Notes under the pieces: model-generated
What the model saw: the letters and a program-made list of their open reading frames with translations, nothing else
Told to the model about the DNA's origin: nothing
The model's database searches: none
Part shown: piece by piece, positions 50,758-59,379 of the stretch
Numbering within the stretch: the stretch's first letter is position 1
Layout: every line of letters starts with the position of its first letter
NCBI RefSeq assembly: GCF_016859125.1
Contig: NZ_CP069338.1
Coordinates: 8,187,501-8,251,500, forward strand
Source of the DNA: Archangium violaceum
GTDB taxonomy: Bacteria > Myxococcota > Myxococcia > Myxococcales > Myxococcaceae
Direction: 5' to 3'
Length of the DNA: 64,000 nt
Made by a program: the position numbers and the translations under genes

Positions 50758-51495
50758 TCAACGCGAGTCGCGAGCGCTCGGAATCAGGTCCGGGTTGAAG
50801 GCGCCGCGGAAGACGAGTGGCTCTCCGCCGGGCTCCCGCAGACGCCAGGGCTCTCCGGAAGGAGACAGACCCACGGGATGAATCTCGTAGGCCACGCCGC
50901 CCTGCATGACGTAGAGGAGCAGGGTGCCAGGAGGAACATCCTCGGGGAGCGCGTCCGGCGAATCGACTTTCTGGATGACGAAGGGCAGCGGCGCGAACGA
51001 GCGCGAGCGCACCGGAGTGGGCAATCCGTGCGAGACCTCTTGCAGCGCGGCCTGCCAGGAGCCCACGTCCTCGGGAGCGGAACCCCTTTCCTGTAGCGCG
51101 TCGACCGTCCGGCCGTGGAGCTCTCGCGCCACCTGCAGGATCTTCAAATTGGCCGAGTCAGCGGTACGTCCCGCCACGAGACCCTCGCGATTGCCCCAGA
51201 GGGAAATCACCAGGGCGCCGAGGATGAGCAGGGACCACTGGAGCCGCGCGCTGCGCCCGCGCACGGCTTGCACCAGCACGACCAACATGCCCACCACCGC
51301 CGCGAGCACCGCCCACAGCAGCTCCGGACGTGGGGGAGGCCCGGCGTGGAAGGGCTGGAGCTGGGTGCGGACCAGATGCTCCAGCTCCGGCCAATCCGCC
51401 GCGAGGCAGAGCGCGGAGAACCCTCCGAAGACGACTCCGTGGAGGACTCGGAGCGGGAGTGGGGAGGAAGTCCGCGCGGCGGAGGAGTACCTCAC
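50758..51495 (-). CDS. Membrane protein of unknown function in the Tad pseudopilin operon
   Basis: 245 aa. Helices lie near the N-terminus (LRVLHGVVFGGFSALCLAA), around residue 60 (LLWAVLAAVVGMLVVLVQAV) and residue 85 (LQWSLLILGALVISLWG), followed by a soluble C-terminal domain (ILQVARELHGRTVDALQERG, PPGTLLLYVMQGGVAYEIHP). Not recognised. GTG 51495 overlaps the preceding stop (GTGA); the open frame upstream is antisense noise. It is the last gene of a seven-gene leftward operon. Confidence 0.75.
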   Translation of the reverse strand: MRYSSAARTSSPLPLRVLHGVVFGGFSALCLAADWPELEHLVRTQLQPFHAGPPPRPELLWAVLAAVVGMLVVLVQAVRGRSARLQWSLLILGALVISLWGNREGLVAGRTADSANLKILQVARELHGRTVDALQERGSAPEDVGSWQAALQEVSHGLPTPVRSRSFAPLPFVIQKVDSPDALPEDVPPGTLLLYVMQGGVAYEIHPVGLSPSGEPWRLREPGGEPLVFRGAFNPDLIPSARDSR

Positions 51496-51719
51496 GGGAA
51501 CGGCAGGTTCAGCACGAAGTAGAACGAGTCGTAATAAATCTGGTACGCGCGCAGGAAGGCGTCGACGACGTTCATCTTCTCGTCGCCTTTGCCGAAGTCG
51601 ACGCTCATCATCACGATGAGCCCGAACAGCAGGATCCAGTTGATGAAGGAGTACTCCACCATCGCCTGTCCGCGGCGGTGACGGCGGCGGAGTTGGGAAC
51701 GGGGGGGAGGCGTCTTCAT
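51492..51719 (-). CDS. Flp/TadE-like prepilin, 75 aa
   Basis: 75 aa. A basic leader (SQLRRRHRRG) precedes a class III-type prepilin site: Gly17 then QAMVEYSFINWILLFGLIVM, with Glu at +5 and Tyr at +6 as in Flp pilins, and a hydrophobic helix. The short C-terminus (DAFLRAYQIYYDSFYFVLNL) is aromatic-rich. Likely processed by a TadV/CpaA peptidase encoded elsewhere. It overlaps both neighbours by four bases. Longer than typical Flp at the C-terminus, so it could equally be a minimal TadE-type minor pilin. Confidence 0.78.
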   Translation of the reverse strand: MKTPPPRSQLRRRHRRGQAMVEYSFINWILLFGLIVMMSVDFGKGDEKMNVVDAFLRAYQIYYDSFYFVLNLPFP

Positions 51720-52513
51720 GGGCGGTTCTCCTCGTGATCCGAACCGGTACCAGACTGTGGCTGTAGTTGGAAGTGGGGCGGCAGGTTGCCGGATGGCTCC
51801 AATGTAATCTTTTTGTCTCCTGGCGCGGGAGGGACCATGCGCGGCCGGGCGTCCAAGCCATGGTCGCGGACCTCCAGGGTGTAGCGGATGGGTGGGAACT
51901 CGAGCTTCGCCAGGCGGAGGATGGGGATCTCCCGGCTGACCCAGTAACGCTTGAGGACGAGCTGCCGGTGGCGGACCTCCAGGGGCTCGGCCAGCACCGT
52001 GCCCGCGCGCGTCATGAGACGCGTGGGCGTGCCCCGGTTCACGGTCGAGCCCTGGCCCGCGGGAAGCCACGCCGTGGGCGGAGGACGGACCGGGCGGGAG
52101 GTACCCCTCTCGGGAGCACCGAGGAAGAAGGGCAGGGCGTTCGTATCCACCTCCTGCAACTTCTCGAAGCCCTGGGTGACGAACAGCCGCGAGACCCCCT
52201 CCGCGCGCAGCCCCGTATCGCGAGCCACCAACAAGAGGAACTGAGCCAGGGGCGCCTTCAGCTCCGAGTGCTGACCAAACTCCAGCTCGACCCAGACGGC
52301 GTCCCGTCCCTGGGCATCCTTCTGCTCGGCCACGACGGCCAGACGCAGGAAGCCCTGCTGGGGGCCTCCGTCCATCTGGTACGTCACCCACTCGCCCACG
52401 CGCGCGTCCAGCCGCTCGGGGGGGGCCTCGAGGAGTAGCCGCCCCTCACGCGACAGCCCCGTTGGCGCGCCGCCCAGCAGCGCCAGCGACAGGACGCAGA
52501 GAAACGCGTTCAT
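51716..52513 (-). CDS. Secreted protein of unknown function in the Tad operon
   Basis: 265 aa with a signal peptide (MNAFLCVLSLALLGGAPTGL). The body appears mostly beta (VGEWVTYQMDGGPQQGFLRL, DAVWVELEFGQHSEL, PPIRYTLEVRDHGLDARPRM) with a Pro-rich C-terminus. No family recognised. The overlap of its stop with the Flp-like gene and of its ATG with the stop of the gene before it (four bases each) ties it to the pseudopilin operon, so an envelope assembly or pilus-associated role is inferred. Confidence 0.72.
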   Translation of the reverse strand: MNAFLCVLSLALLGGAPTGLSREGRLLLEAPPERLDARVGEWVTYQMDGGPQQGFLRLAVVAEQKDAQGRDAVWVELEFGQHSELKAPLAQFLLLVARDTGLRAEGVSRLFVTQGFEKLQEVDTNALPFFLGAPERGTSRPVRPPPTAWLPAGQGSTVNRGTPTRLMTRAGTVLAEPLEVRHRQLVLKRYWVSREIPILRLAKLEFPPIRYTLEVRDHGLDARPRMVPPAPGDKKITLEPSGNLPPHFQLQPQSGTGSDHEENRP

Positions 52514-53283
52514 GGCTTCCCCTCCCGCACCGGGTCCACGCGGAGGGCGTCCTCGCGAGCCTGTCGCACGGTATCCGCGTTGGGCATGCCATCAGGCCGG
52601 TCCGTGCCCACCCACGTCTGCGAGACGGCGACCCTCGAGGGCTCCAGCTCCACGAGCGTGGTGAGTGCCTGTTCGGCCCCTCGGGCGTATTCGAGAACGA
52701 AGGTGCGTTGTCCATCCAGCCGGCCCCCGGACTCCCGGACCGGCTTGTAGCCGGCGGCCGTGAACCGGGTGACGAGCTCCTGTCGCACCGCATCCAGGCC
52801 ACGCTCCACCACCTGTGTGCGATGTCGCGAGCCTCCAGCCTCGTCGTGCGAGCCCACATCCGCGTTGAAGATCGAGCCTTCCACCTGGATGAAGTGACGC
52901 CCACTGTCATCGGGTGGCTTCTCGTACAGCCACAGGTCCTTCAGCACGGTGAAGCCCACCGTCCTTCCCAGGTGGGTGCGCAACACCACGGCCCGTTGGA
53001 GTCCCTCGCGCGTGTAGAAGGCCGACACCACCGCCTCCTGTTTCAGGTCTCCGTCCACGACGACCGGGTAGCCCTGCTTCGTCCACGAGTCGTGGAAGTA
53101 CCTGGCCACCTTCACCAGGGAGTCCGTCGTGGTGAAATAGGCCATGCGGTGGTACTGGCCGCCGATGCGCAGATCATTGCCGATCCGCGTGTGCACGGCA
53201 CCGGGGTAGACCGCGAGCTCCTGCTCGGCCCACGAAGGAGCGGCCCACAGCAGAATCAGGAGGGGAAGGACACCTACTCGCAC
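52510..53283 (-). CDS. Periplasmic protein of unknown function in the Tad operon
   Basis: 257 aa, signal peptide RVGVLPLLILLWAAPSWA. Segments such as AVYPGAVHTRIGNDLRIGGQ and VKVARYFHDSWTKQGYPVVV recall soluble alpha/beta periplasmic domains, and a related pattern recurs in the second half (RQELVTRFTAAGYKPV), suggesting an internal duplication. GTG 53283 overlaps the TadE-like stop by 10 bp. I cannot name a family. Confidence 0.72.
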   Translation of the reverse strand: MRVGVLPLLILLWAAPSWAEQELAVYPGAVHTRIGNDLRIGGQYHRMAYFTTTDSLVKVARYFHDSWTKQGYPVVVDGDLKQEAVVSAFYTREGLQRAVVLRTHLGRTVGFTVLKDLWLYEKPPDDSGRHFIQVEGSIFNADVGSHDEAGGSRHRTQVVERGLDAVRQELVTRFTAAGYKPVRESGGRLDGQRTFVLEYARGAEQALTTLVELEPSRVAVSQTWVGTDRPDGMPNADTVRQAREDALRVDPVREGKP

Positions 53284-54422
53284 GGGATCCTCTGCGCGTT
53301 CTTGTCCTCGGACGTACTGGGGTCGAGGTCGGGTGTGTTGGGCATGTCCGCCTGGGCGTTCTTGCAGCCCATGAAGTTGGCACCACGGGCCATGAACATC
53401 TTCCGGTAGAGGGAGTGGTCGTAGTCCTGGGTGTCACGGAACGGGGCGGTGTCGAAGCAGCGCTGGGCGGGGTCGTCCAGGCCGGGGTAGGCGTTCAGGT
53501 TGTTGAGGCCCATGGGGGCGCCATGCCGGGTCTTGTTGCAGCCGCGGGCGCTCTCTCCTGGCACGTAGTTGTGGGACACCACGAAGGTGCCCAGGAAGTC
53601 CGGGACGAGGAAGCGGGCCACCGCACCGAGCCGGTCCAACCCCACCCGGTCCAGGTAGCTCCCCACGCCCAGGAACTTCATCCGGTCCACCTGCAGGGAG
53701 AGACCGTGCCGGGAGCCGCCGTCGTGTACGCCGGCCCTCTTGGCTTTCACCAGGGCATCCGTGCCATCGGGCAGATGCCATCCGTTGGCGATGAGGGTGT
53801 AGCGGTCCTTCACCGGCAGGTGACTCAGGTCCCTGCCTCCCCAGTTGTCCACGTCGAAGAAACCGTGAGGCTCCTTCTGCAGGAAGCGCCGGGGGAGCAT
53901 GGAGCTGGAGAGCTCGCTGGTGACCTCCACCTCCACCTGGCCCCGGGTGTTGAAGCGGAAGTGCTCCAGGAAGAAGTCGAGTCTCTTTCCCACCGCGACG
54001 GCCGCCTCGGGGCGGGTTCCTCCCGCGACGTCGGGAAAGACGCGGCCCAGGTCGATGCCCGTCACGGGCTGGTTCTGGATGCTCACTTGCGGCGGCGCGG
54101 CACGCAGCAGGGTGCCGAATCTGCCTCCGGACTCGATGGAGTCGAGATCCGCGTAGCGCTCGGCCGCCTCCTTCGCCGAGGCCCGCATGGCGGCGTCGAA
54201 GGCCCTTTCATGATCAGCCGTGGCGTAGTCGCTCAGGGTGTAGCTGCTCATCTCCCACGCGACATACCGGCTGGCTTCCTGCAGCTTGAGCCGGGCCCGG
54301 ATGATGTCGCTCAGGAAGACGCTGAACATCAGGATCGAGACCAGCAGCGGCACCACGAGCGCGAACTCGACGATGGCGGCGCCGCGCCGGACGGCCTTCG
54401 ACTGGACGAGGAGGCGGAACAT
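53274..54422 (-). CDS. TadE-family pseudopilin
   Basis: 382 aa. Class III-type site: Gly14 followed by AAIVEFALVVPLLVSILMFS, with Glu and Phe at +5 and +6, and one N-terminal helix. The rest is a large extracytoplasmic domain with a few cysteines (GCNKTRHG, RCFDTAP, GCKNAQ, IPCE). Much longer than classic TadE proteins. ATG 54422 is chosen; the preceding frame extends without a start signal. It lies nine bases after the TadG-like gene. Confidence 0.87.
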   Translation of the reverse strand: MFRLLVQSKAVRRGAAIVEFALVVPLLVSILMFSVFLSDIIRARLKLQEASRYVAWEMSSYTLSDYATADHERAFDAAMRASAKEAAERYADLDSIESGGRFGTLLRAAPPQVSIQNQPVTGIDLGRVFPDVAGGTRPEAAVAVGKRLDFFLEHFRFNTRGQVEVEVTSELSSSMLPRRFLQKEPHGFFDVDNWGGRDLSHLPVKDRYTLIANGWHLPDGTDALVKAKRAGVHDGGSRHGLSLQVDRMKFLGVGSYLDRVGLDRLGAVARFLVPDFLGTFVVSHNYVPGESARGCNKTRHGAPMGLNNLNAYPGLDDPAQRCFDTAPFRDTQDYDHSLYRKMFMARGANFMGCKNAQADMPNTPDLDPSTSEDKNAQRIPCE

Positions 54423-54430
54423 GGCGGGTC

Positions 54431-56389
54431 TCAGTGGGTGATGAGCTTCGTCGGCGAGTCCCGGAGGGCCTCCGGCAGTGCGTTCGCCATCGTGTTGATC
54501 AACGGCAACGAGTCCTTCCCCTGCCACACGGCCGCCAGACGTGGCCGCCAGTACGGGTTGAAGAAGTTGGGCTGCTCGGTCCAGTTGCCGGGCCGGTGGT
54601 AGTACGTCTGGCCTCGCGAGATGACGAACATCTCGCCGTCGTTCTTCAGGTCCAGCGTCTCGGGTGACCCGTCGAAGGCGAAGGTGAGCCTGCCCTGGGA
54701 ATTGAGCTGGCCCGGAGTGCGCTGGCTCTCCTTCGGGCCCTTGGTGAGGAGCACCCAGGTGGAGGGTTGGTTGAAGTCGTCCTTGCGCTCGGCCACGGCG
54801 GTGGGAGCCGGCGTCTCGTTCAGACCTTTCGCGCAGTCCTTCTCGTAGTCACCCGGCTCGAAGTGGGGGAAGGGCGCCAGTCCCGACCAGGGGTGGTTGT
54901 CGTCATTCGGATCGATCCGGACGTTGGCCACGTAGACGGACATCTCGAAGACACACGTGCCCTGGTACCGGGCGATGCAGGGCCTGGATTCATAGAGGCC
55001 CACGTCCCGGTCCTCCTGCTTCGAGGCCTCCCCGGGGAACACCACCCGCCAGTGGATGCCATTCGGGCGCAGGTCCGTGTTGCTCATGGCCCAGATGCTG
55101 GTCTTGAGCGTGTCGTTCTTGTCCTCGCGCGGATCGCCCCAGCAGTCACGCCAGGTTCGCGGGTCCTTCACTCCGGGCTGCGTGGGGCAGCGGAAGGGAT
55201 TGAAGACCTGGATGCCCCCGAGGTCGATGGAGGCCGGTCCCGGGAACTTGATGGAGTAGGGGTCGTCCGCGCCGATGACATCGCCCTGGGCGAGCATGCC
55301 CATGGGGCGGTCGGGGAGATCCCTGGACTCGCGGAGGTTGTTGCGGCCCCTGGACGCCTTGCCCCATGTTGCCTCCCCGCCGCCCTGGCCGAGCCGGTAG
55401 GTGAGGAAGCGCGTCTGGCCCCACTTGGGGAAGCCATCGAGCACGGTCTTCAACGGTGCGAGCCAGTGGGGGATGGGCATGAGGCTCCCCATCCGCCGGT
55501 GGGTGACCATCGTCTCCGGGCAGGCCCCGCCCTTCGCGTCGCACGAGAAGCGCGTGGCGTTGGTGATCCCCGCCATCACCCGCTTGGCCCGGGCGCTCTT
55601 GTCGCCCTCTCCATGCCGGGTGGGATCCAACGGCTCGAAGGGGTTGACCGGGTTCGAGGGTGTTCCGTTGGCTTCCCTGTAGTGCGCGCGGTCGTAGAGG
55701 CACTGGTTGATGAAGCCCGCCAGCGTCCGCGGGACGAGCGAATCCACGTCGGGATCATTCGCGGCGATGATGGCGCTGGAGGTGCCCATCACATACGAGG
55801 ACGTGGACAGCATCACCGCGGTGGCGGCACCGGCCAGGACCGAATTGAGGACCCGGTGTCCGGGGACCACGACCCTGCCGATGGCTTGATCAATGGGCTC
55901 CATCACCGGCTTCATGAGAAGCAACATCCCCCGGAGCACCGTGAAGACGAGGTCCAGCGCCTTCATGAGCACCTGGATGAAGGGGAGCTGGTCGAGGAGG
56001 GTGCAGACCGCCATCCAGAAGGCACCGTCCCGGCCATGACTCGGGAAGCACGGGCCGATGGTCCGCATGAACCCGTAGATGTCCGTCAGGAAGGCCTGGA
56101 CGGAGAACAGGAACGAGTCCAGCGATTGCCACATCATCGCCGAAACGTAGTGGGACACCTGCGTGCGGTTGGTGAACGCGTAGAAGTTGAACGCGCGCGC
56201 CTCCATGGCCGCCGTGGACCAGGCCGCCGCGTCCGCCGTGTTCTGCAGGCGGATGCGCTCGTGTACCCCGTGTCCGATGTTGACCGTCGTGATGAGCGCG
56301 ATGCTCAGCATGAGCATCAGCACACAGGCGAGCACGAGGGCCTGGCCTTCCTGTCGCTCGAGACTCCGGCGGAGTGTGCGGGTCATCAT
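54431..56389 (-). CDS. TadG-like large pseudopilin/assembly protein
   Basis: 652 aa. The N-terminal segment GQALVLACVLMLMLSIALIT is a TadG/TadE-like helix, but the +5 Glu of processed pseudopilins is replaced by a hydrophobic residue, as in TadG-type proteins. NTADAAAWSTAAMEARAFNF is the typical post-helix segment. Additional hydrophobic helices occur around residues 140-220. The long C-terminal domain is rich in Cys, Pro and Trp. Starts four bases after the stop of the upstream TadE gene. Confidence 0.85.
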   Translation of the reverse strand: MMTRTLRRSLERQEGQALVLACVLMLMLSIALITTVNIGHGVHERIRLQNTADAAAWSTAAMEARAFNFYAFTNRTQVSHYVSAMMWQSLDSFLFSVQAFLTDIYGFMRTIGPCFPSHGRDGAFWMAVCTLLDQLPFIQVLMKALDLVFTVLRGMLLLMKPVMEPIDQAIGRVVVPGHRVLNSVLAGAATAVMLSTSSYVMGTSSAIIAANDPDVDSLVPRTLAGFINQCLYDRAHYREANGTPSNPVNPFEPLDPTRHGEGDKSARAKRVMAGITNATRFSCDAKGGACPETMVTHRRMGSLMPIPHWLAPLKTVLDGFPKWGQTRFLTYRLGQGGGEATWGKASRGRNNLRESRDLPDRPMGMLAQGDVIGADDPYSIKFPGPASIDLGGIQVFNPFRCPTQPGVKDPRTWRDCWGDPREDKNDTLKTSIWAMSNTDLRPNGIHWRVVFPGEASKQEDRDVGLYESRPCIARYQGTCVFEMSVYVANVRIDPNDDNHPWSGLAPFPHFEPGDYEKDCAKGLNETPAPTAVAERKDDFNQPSTWVLLTKGPKESQRTPGQLNSQGRLTFAFDGSPETLDLKNDGEMFVISRGQTYYHRPGNWTEQPNFFNPYWRPRLAAVWQGKDSLPLINTMANALPEALRDSPTKLITH

Positions 56390-56393
56390 GGCC

Positions 56394-57383
56394 TCACACC
56401 TCCCAGTCCGGGTTCAGGTGCATCAGCCACTTGAAATAGAAGTTCGACTGCATCCGCATGCTGTAGGTGGCCGTCAGCGGGATGAAGTAGCGCTTCCCCA
56501 TCCGCCCCGACAGGAGCGGGATGGCGCCGGTGGCCAGCCCCCACAGCACGGTCATCTCCGGCCGGTAGAGCGTGTCGTAGCCTCGTTGGTTCTCCATCCC
56601 ACGCACGGGGGCCAGGCCCACCTCGCGCATTCCTCCCTGCCCGTGGGTGATGCGTGCCTTCGAATTCAAGGTGGGCTGGTGGATGGCTCCCCCCAGCGCC
56701 ATGCCCGCGTTGGCCGCCCACCACGTGGTGAAGAGGATCCAGTTGGCGAAGGGCACCCGCAGCTCGTACCAGTAGCGCACCCGTATGCTCAGCACGGTGG
56801 CCCCGCGGAAGAGCTCCTCGTCGTCATCCGGCAACGGGAGGTCGAAGAACTTCGCGAGCCTGCTCTCCAGCGCGGGCACCTGCGGCCAGGCATCCGGCCC
56901 ATCGAAGTCCAGCTCCTCCCAGTTCCGGGCCGAGCGCAGCTTCCACACGCTCCGCACGGGCGAGTACCAGGATGGGTTCACCGTATCGACGCGCACCTGT
57001 CCGAAGAGGGGAGCGCCATTCACCGAGGCCGGCACCACCGAGTCCTTCGTCGGCCAGGCCAGCGACTGCAATGCCTCGTCCTGGAGCCGGGCCCGCTTCC
57101 ACGTCCGGGCCAGACCCGTCGGGTCGTCCGTGCGGCCCAGGGTTGGCAGCAGCGCCACGAGCGCCGCGTCATGCATGCGCTCGGTGTTGCCGTTCCAGAC
57201 GATGCCCGCCCGGGCCGCGCAGTACGCCGCGTACTCGGTCATCAGCTTCGCGTGCTGCATCTGGGTCAGTTGGAGGATGCCCAGGCCCAGGAAGACCATG
57301 AGCGGCAGCACCAGGGCCGCCTCGACCGCGGCCTGACCCGATTCCCGGCGCTGGTGGGGATGTTCACTCATGGACGAGGCCAT
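56394..57383 (-). CDS. TadE-family pseudopilin, first gene of the leftward Tad operon
   Basis: 329 aa. Gly16 is followed by QAAVEAALVLPLMVFLGLGI, with Glu at +5. A post-helix QMQHAKLMTEYAAYCAARAG is typical of TadE proteins; a mixed extracytoplasmic domain follows. ATG 57383 or the in-frame ATG at 57371 may start it; neither has a strong ribosome-binding site. Its promoter must lie in the 263-bp gap shared with cpaB. Confidence 0.87.
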   Translation of the reverse strand: MASSMSEHPHQRRESGQAAVEAALVLPLMVFLGLGILQLTQMQHAKLMTEYAAYCAARAGIVWNGNTERMHDAALVALLPTLGRTDDPTGLARTWKRARLQDEALQSLAWPTKDSVVPASVNGAPLFGQVRVDTVNPSWYSPVRSVWKLRSARNWEELDFDGPDAWPQVPALESRLAKFFDLPLPDDDEELFRGATVLSIRVRYWYELRVPFANWILFTTWWAANAGMALGGAIHQPTLNSKARITHGQGGMREVGLAPVRGMENQRGYDTLYRPEMTVLWGLATGAIPLLSGRMGKRYFIPLTATYSMRMQSNFYFKWLMHLNPDWEV

Positions 57384-57520
57384 GTAGCGACATCCGTGCC
57401 ACCGCCCACCTCACTCAGGGGCCGTCGTGGCGGGGGGTCTCAGAGGGAAGACAGCCCCTCCCAGACCCGGGACGGGGACCCGCGAAACCGGACCAGCCTG
57501 CCAGCCGAGTCATCGTGACT

Positions 57521-57550
57521 TTGACACTTTGCGTGACTGCTGGATAACAT
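57521..57550 (+). promoter_or_regulatory. Promoter for the cpaB operon
   Basis: TTGACA (57521-57526) and TAACAT (57545-57550) are 18 bp apart, with a perfect -35 box. cpaB begins about 97 bp after it. It stands in the gap between the divergent Tad operons. Confidence 0.6.
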
Positions 57551-57646
57551 CCTACCCGCTGGTGCCCCGGGCCCCCACCTTGCAAAGCAGCTCCTCCACC
57601 TACGCCGCCCCGCCGGGCGCCCCCCGCTTTTGGAGGTCTTCGAGAC

Positions 57647-58471
57647 ATGCTGAAGGGTAAGACTCCGCTCATCATCGCATTGGCGCTCGGCCTGCTGGCC
57701 GGCATCATCGCGTGGTCGGCGATCAAGAAGAAGGAAGCGGACGTGCGTCGCGGCTGGAACCTGGTGCCGGTGGTCGTGGCCTCCCAGGATGTCCCCGAGG
57801 GCACCGTCATCTCCTTCGACATGATCAGCCAGCGCTCGGTGCCGGAGCAGTTCGTCACCTCGTCGGTGGTGAAGCCGGACTCGGCGACCTACGTGGTGGG
57901 CCAGAAGGTGCTCGTGGCGCTGCAGGCGGGAGATCCGCTGCTGTGGAGCCAGTTCGAGACCACCAAGGCCGCCGAGCGCCTCTCCACCAAGGTGCAGAAG
58001 AAGGTGCGCGCCATCACCGTGGAGGCCAAGCCCACCACGTCCGTGGGCGGGTGGATCCGCCCCAACGATCACGTGGACGTGATCGGCACCTTCCGAGATC
58101 CGCAGACGGACGAGAGCGTGGCGGTGACGCTGCTGCAGAACGTCATCGTGCTCGCCACGGGCAAGGTGACCGGCACCACCAACGTCAACCTCATCCCCGA
58201 GCACCAGCGCGAGTACAGCAACATCACGCTGATGGTCATCCCCGAGGAGGCGGAAATCCTCACGCTGGCCAGCGAGCTGGGCAACCTCACGATGTCGCTG
58301 CGCAACGAGGAAGACGTGGACATGATCGAGGAGCGCGGCCGCGCCACCATCAGCACGCTGCTGTCGGGTGAGCGCACCCGCGTGCTCGAGCAGAAGCGTC
58401 GCGAGATCATCCAGATCATCAAGGGCAACGCCACCGAGAAGAGCGCGGTGGGCTCCACGGGCGCGCCGTAG
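57647..58471 (+). CDS. cpaB: Flp pilus assembly protein CpaB/RcpC
   Basis: 274 aa. N-terminal membrane helix (PLIIALALGLLAGIIAWSAI) and then an SAF domain (VPVVVASQDVPEGTVISFDM), followed by the RcpC/CpaB domain (RAITVEAKPTTSVGGWIRPNDH, quoted for position; VDVIGTFRD; NITLMVIPEEAEILTLASE). CpaB is a periplasmic subunit that interacts with the CpaC/RcpA secretin. In most tad clusters the secretin gene follows at once; here tadB follows instead, 53 bp later. A consensus-like promoter precedes it. Confidence 0.92.
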   Translation: MLKGKTPLIIALALGLLAGIIAWSAIKKKEADVRRGWNLVPVVVASQDVPEGTVISFDMISQRSVPEQFVTSSVVKPDSATYVVGQKVLVALQAGDPLLWSQFETTKAAERLSTKVQKKVRAITVEAKPTTSVGGWIRPNDHVDVIGTFRDPQTDESVAVTLLQNVIVLATGKVTGTTNVNLIPEHQREYSNITLMVIPEEAEILTLASELGNLTMSLRNEEDVDMIEERGRATISTLLSGERTRVLEQKRREIIQIIKGNATEKSAVGSTGAP

Positions 58472-58524
58472 TCCTTTCCCCCCTCGTGCTTCCTCTCCCC
58501 CGCAGCTGAAGGAAGTCCCCGCGC

Positions 58525-59370
58525 ATGCTGGCCGGAATCGTCCTCCTCCTCGTCACCGGGTCGGTCTTCTTCTTCAGCCTGGTGATCTTCACCGTCCTGG
58601 CGAAGGCCTACGAGCAGTACCAGGAGCGGTACGTCGTCAAGTCGATGAACGACTTGAGCGACATGTTCCTCTTCATCGATGCCCGTCAGCTGCTGGTGCT
58701 CAACATCGCCAGCATGTGTCTGTTGGGCATCCTGTCGTACATCATCTTCAACCCCATCATGTGCGTGGGGTCCACGATCTTCGGCTTCTTCCTGCCGATC
58801 ATCCTGGTGAAGCACTACCGCAAGCGGCGCATCAAGAAGTTCAACGTGCAGCTGGTGGACGCGCTGCAGGCCATGGCCAACGCGTTCAAGGCGGGTCTCA
58901 CGTTCCCGCAGGCCATCGAGCACGTGGCGCGCGAGGCGCAGCCGCCGCTGTCGCAGGAGTTCGGTCTCTTCGTGAAGGAAGTGAAGCTGGGCGTGCCGCT
59001 GGAGGAGGCCCTCATCAACATGGGCCGCCGGGTGGGCAGTGACGACCTGGAGCTGGTCGTGGTGGCCACCAACATCGCGCGTCAGCTCGGCGGCAACATG
59101 GCGGAGATGTTCGAGACCATCTCGAGCGTCATCCGCGAGCGCTTCCGCCTCGAGGGGAAGATCGACGCGCTCACCGCCCAGGGCAAGCTGCAGGGCTGGG
59201 TGGTGGCGGCCATGCCGGCCATCCTCGGCATGGTGCTCAACTACATGCGTCCGGACCTGATGGAGCCCATGATGGACCACTGGTTCGGGTATGTGCTGGT
59301 GACGGTCATCGCCATCATGGAAGTCCTGGGCGTGATCATCATCCGGCGCATCGTCAACATCGACATTTAA
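58525..59370 (+). CDS. tadB: Inner-membrane platform protein TadB (type II secretion F family)
   Basis: 281 aa. N-terminal helix, a pair of helices near residues 60-95, the cytoplasmic T2SSF helical domain (VQLVDALQAMANAFKAGLTF, PQAIEHVAREAQPPLSQEFG, VVATNIARQLGGNMAEMFET) and two C-terminal helices. TadB and TadC together form the platform that couples the assembly ATPase to pilus growth. ATG 58525. tadC begins nine bases after its stop. Confidence 0.92.
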   Translation: MLAGIVLLLVTGSVFFFSLVIFTVLAKAYEQYQERYVVKSMNDLSDMFLFIDARQLLVLNIASMCLLGILSYIIFNPIMCVGSTIFGFFLPIILVKHYRKRRIKKFNVQLVDALQAMANAFKAGLTFPQAIEHVAREAQPPLSQEFGLFVKEVKLGVPLEEALINMGRRVGSDDLELVVVATNIARQLGGNMAEMFETISSVIRERFRLEGKIDALTAQGKLQGWVVAAMPAILGMVLNYMRPDLMEPMMDHWFGYVLVTVIAIMEVLGVIIIRRIVNIDI

Positions 59371-59379
59371 GGAGCGGCC

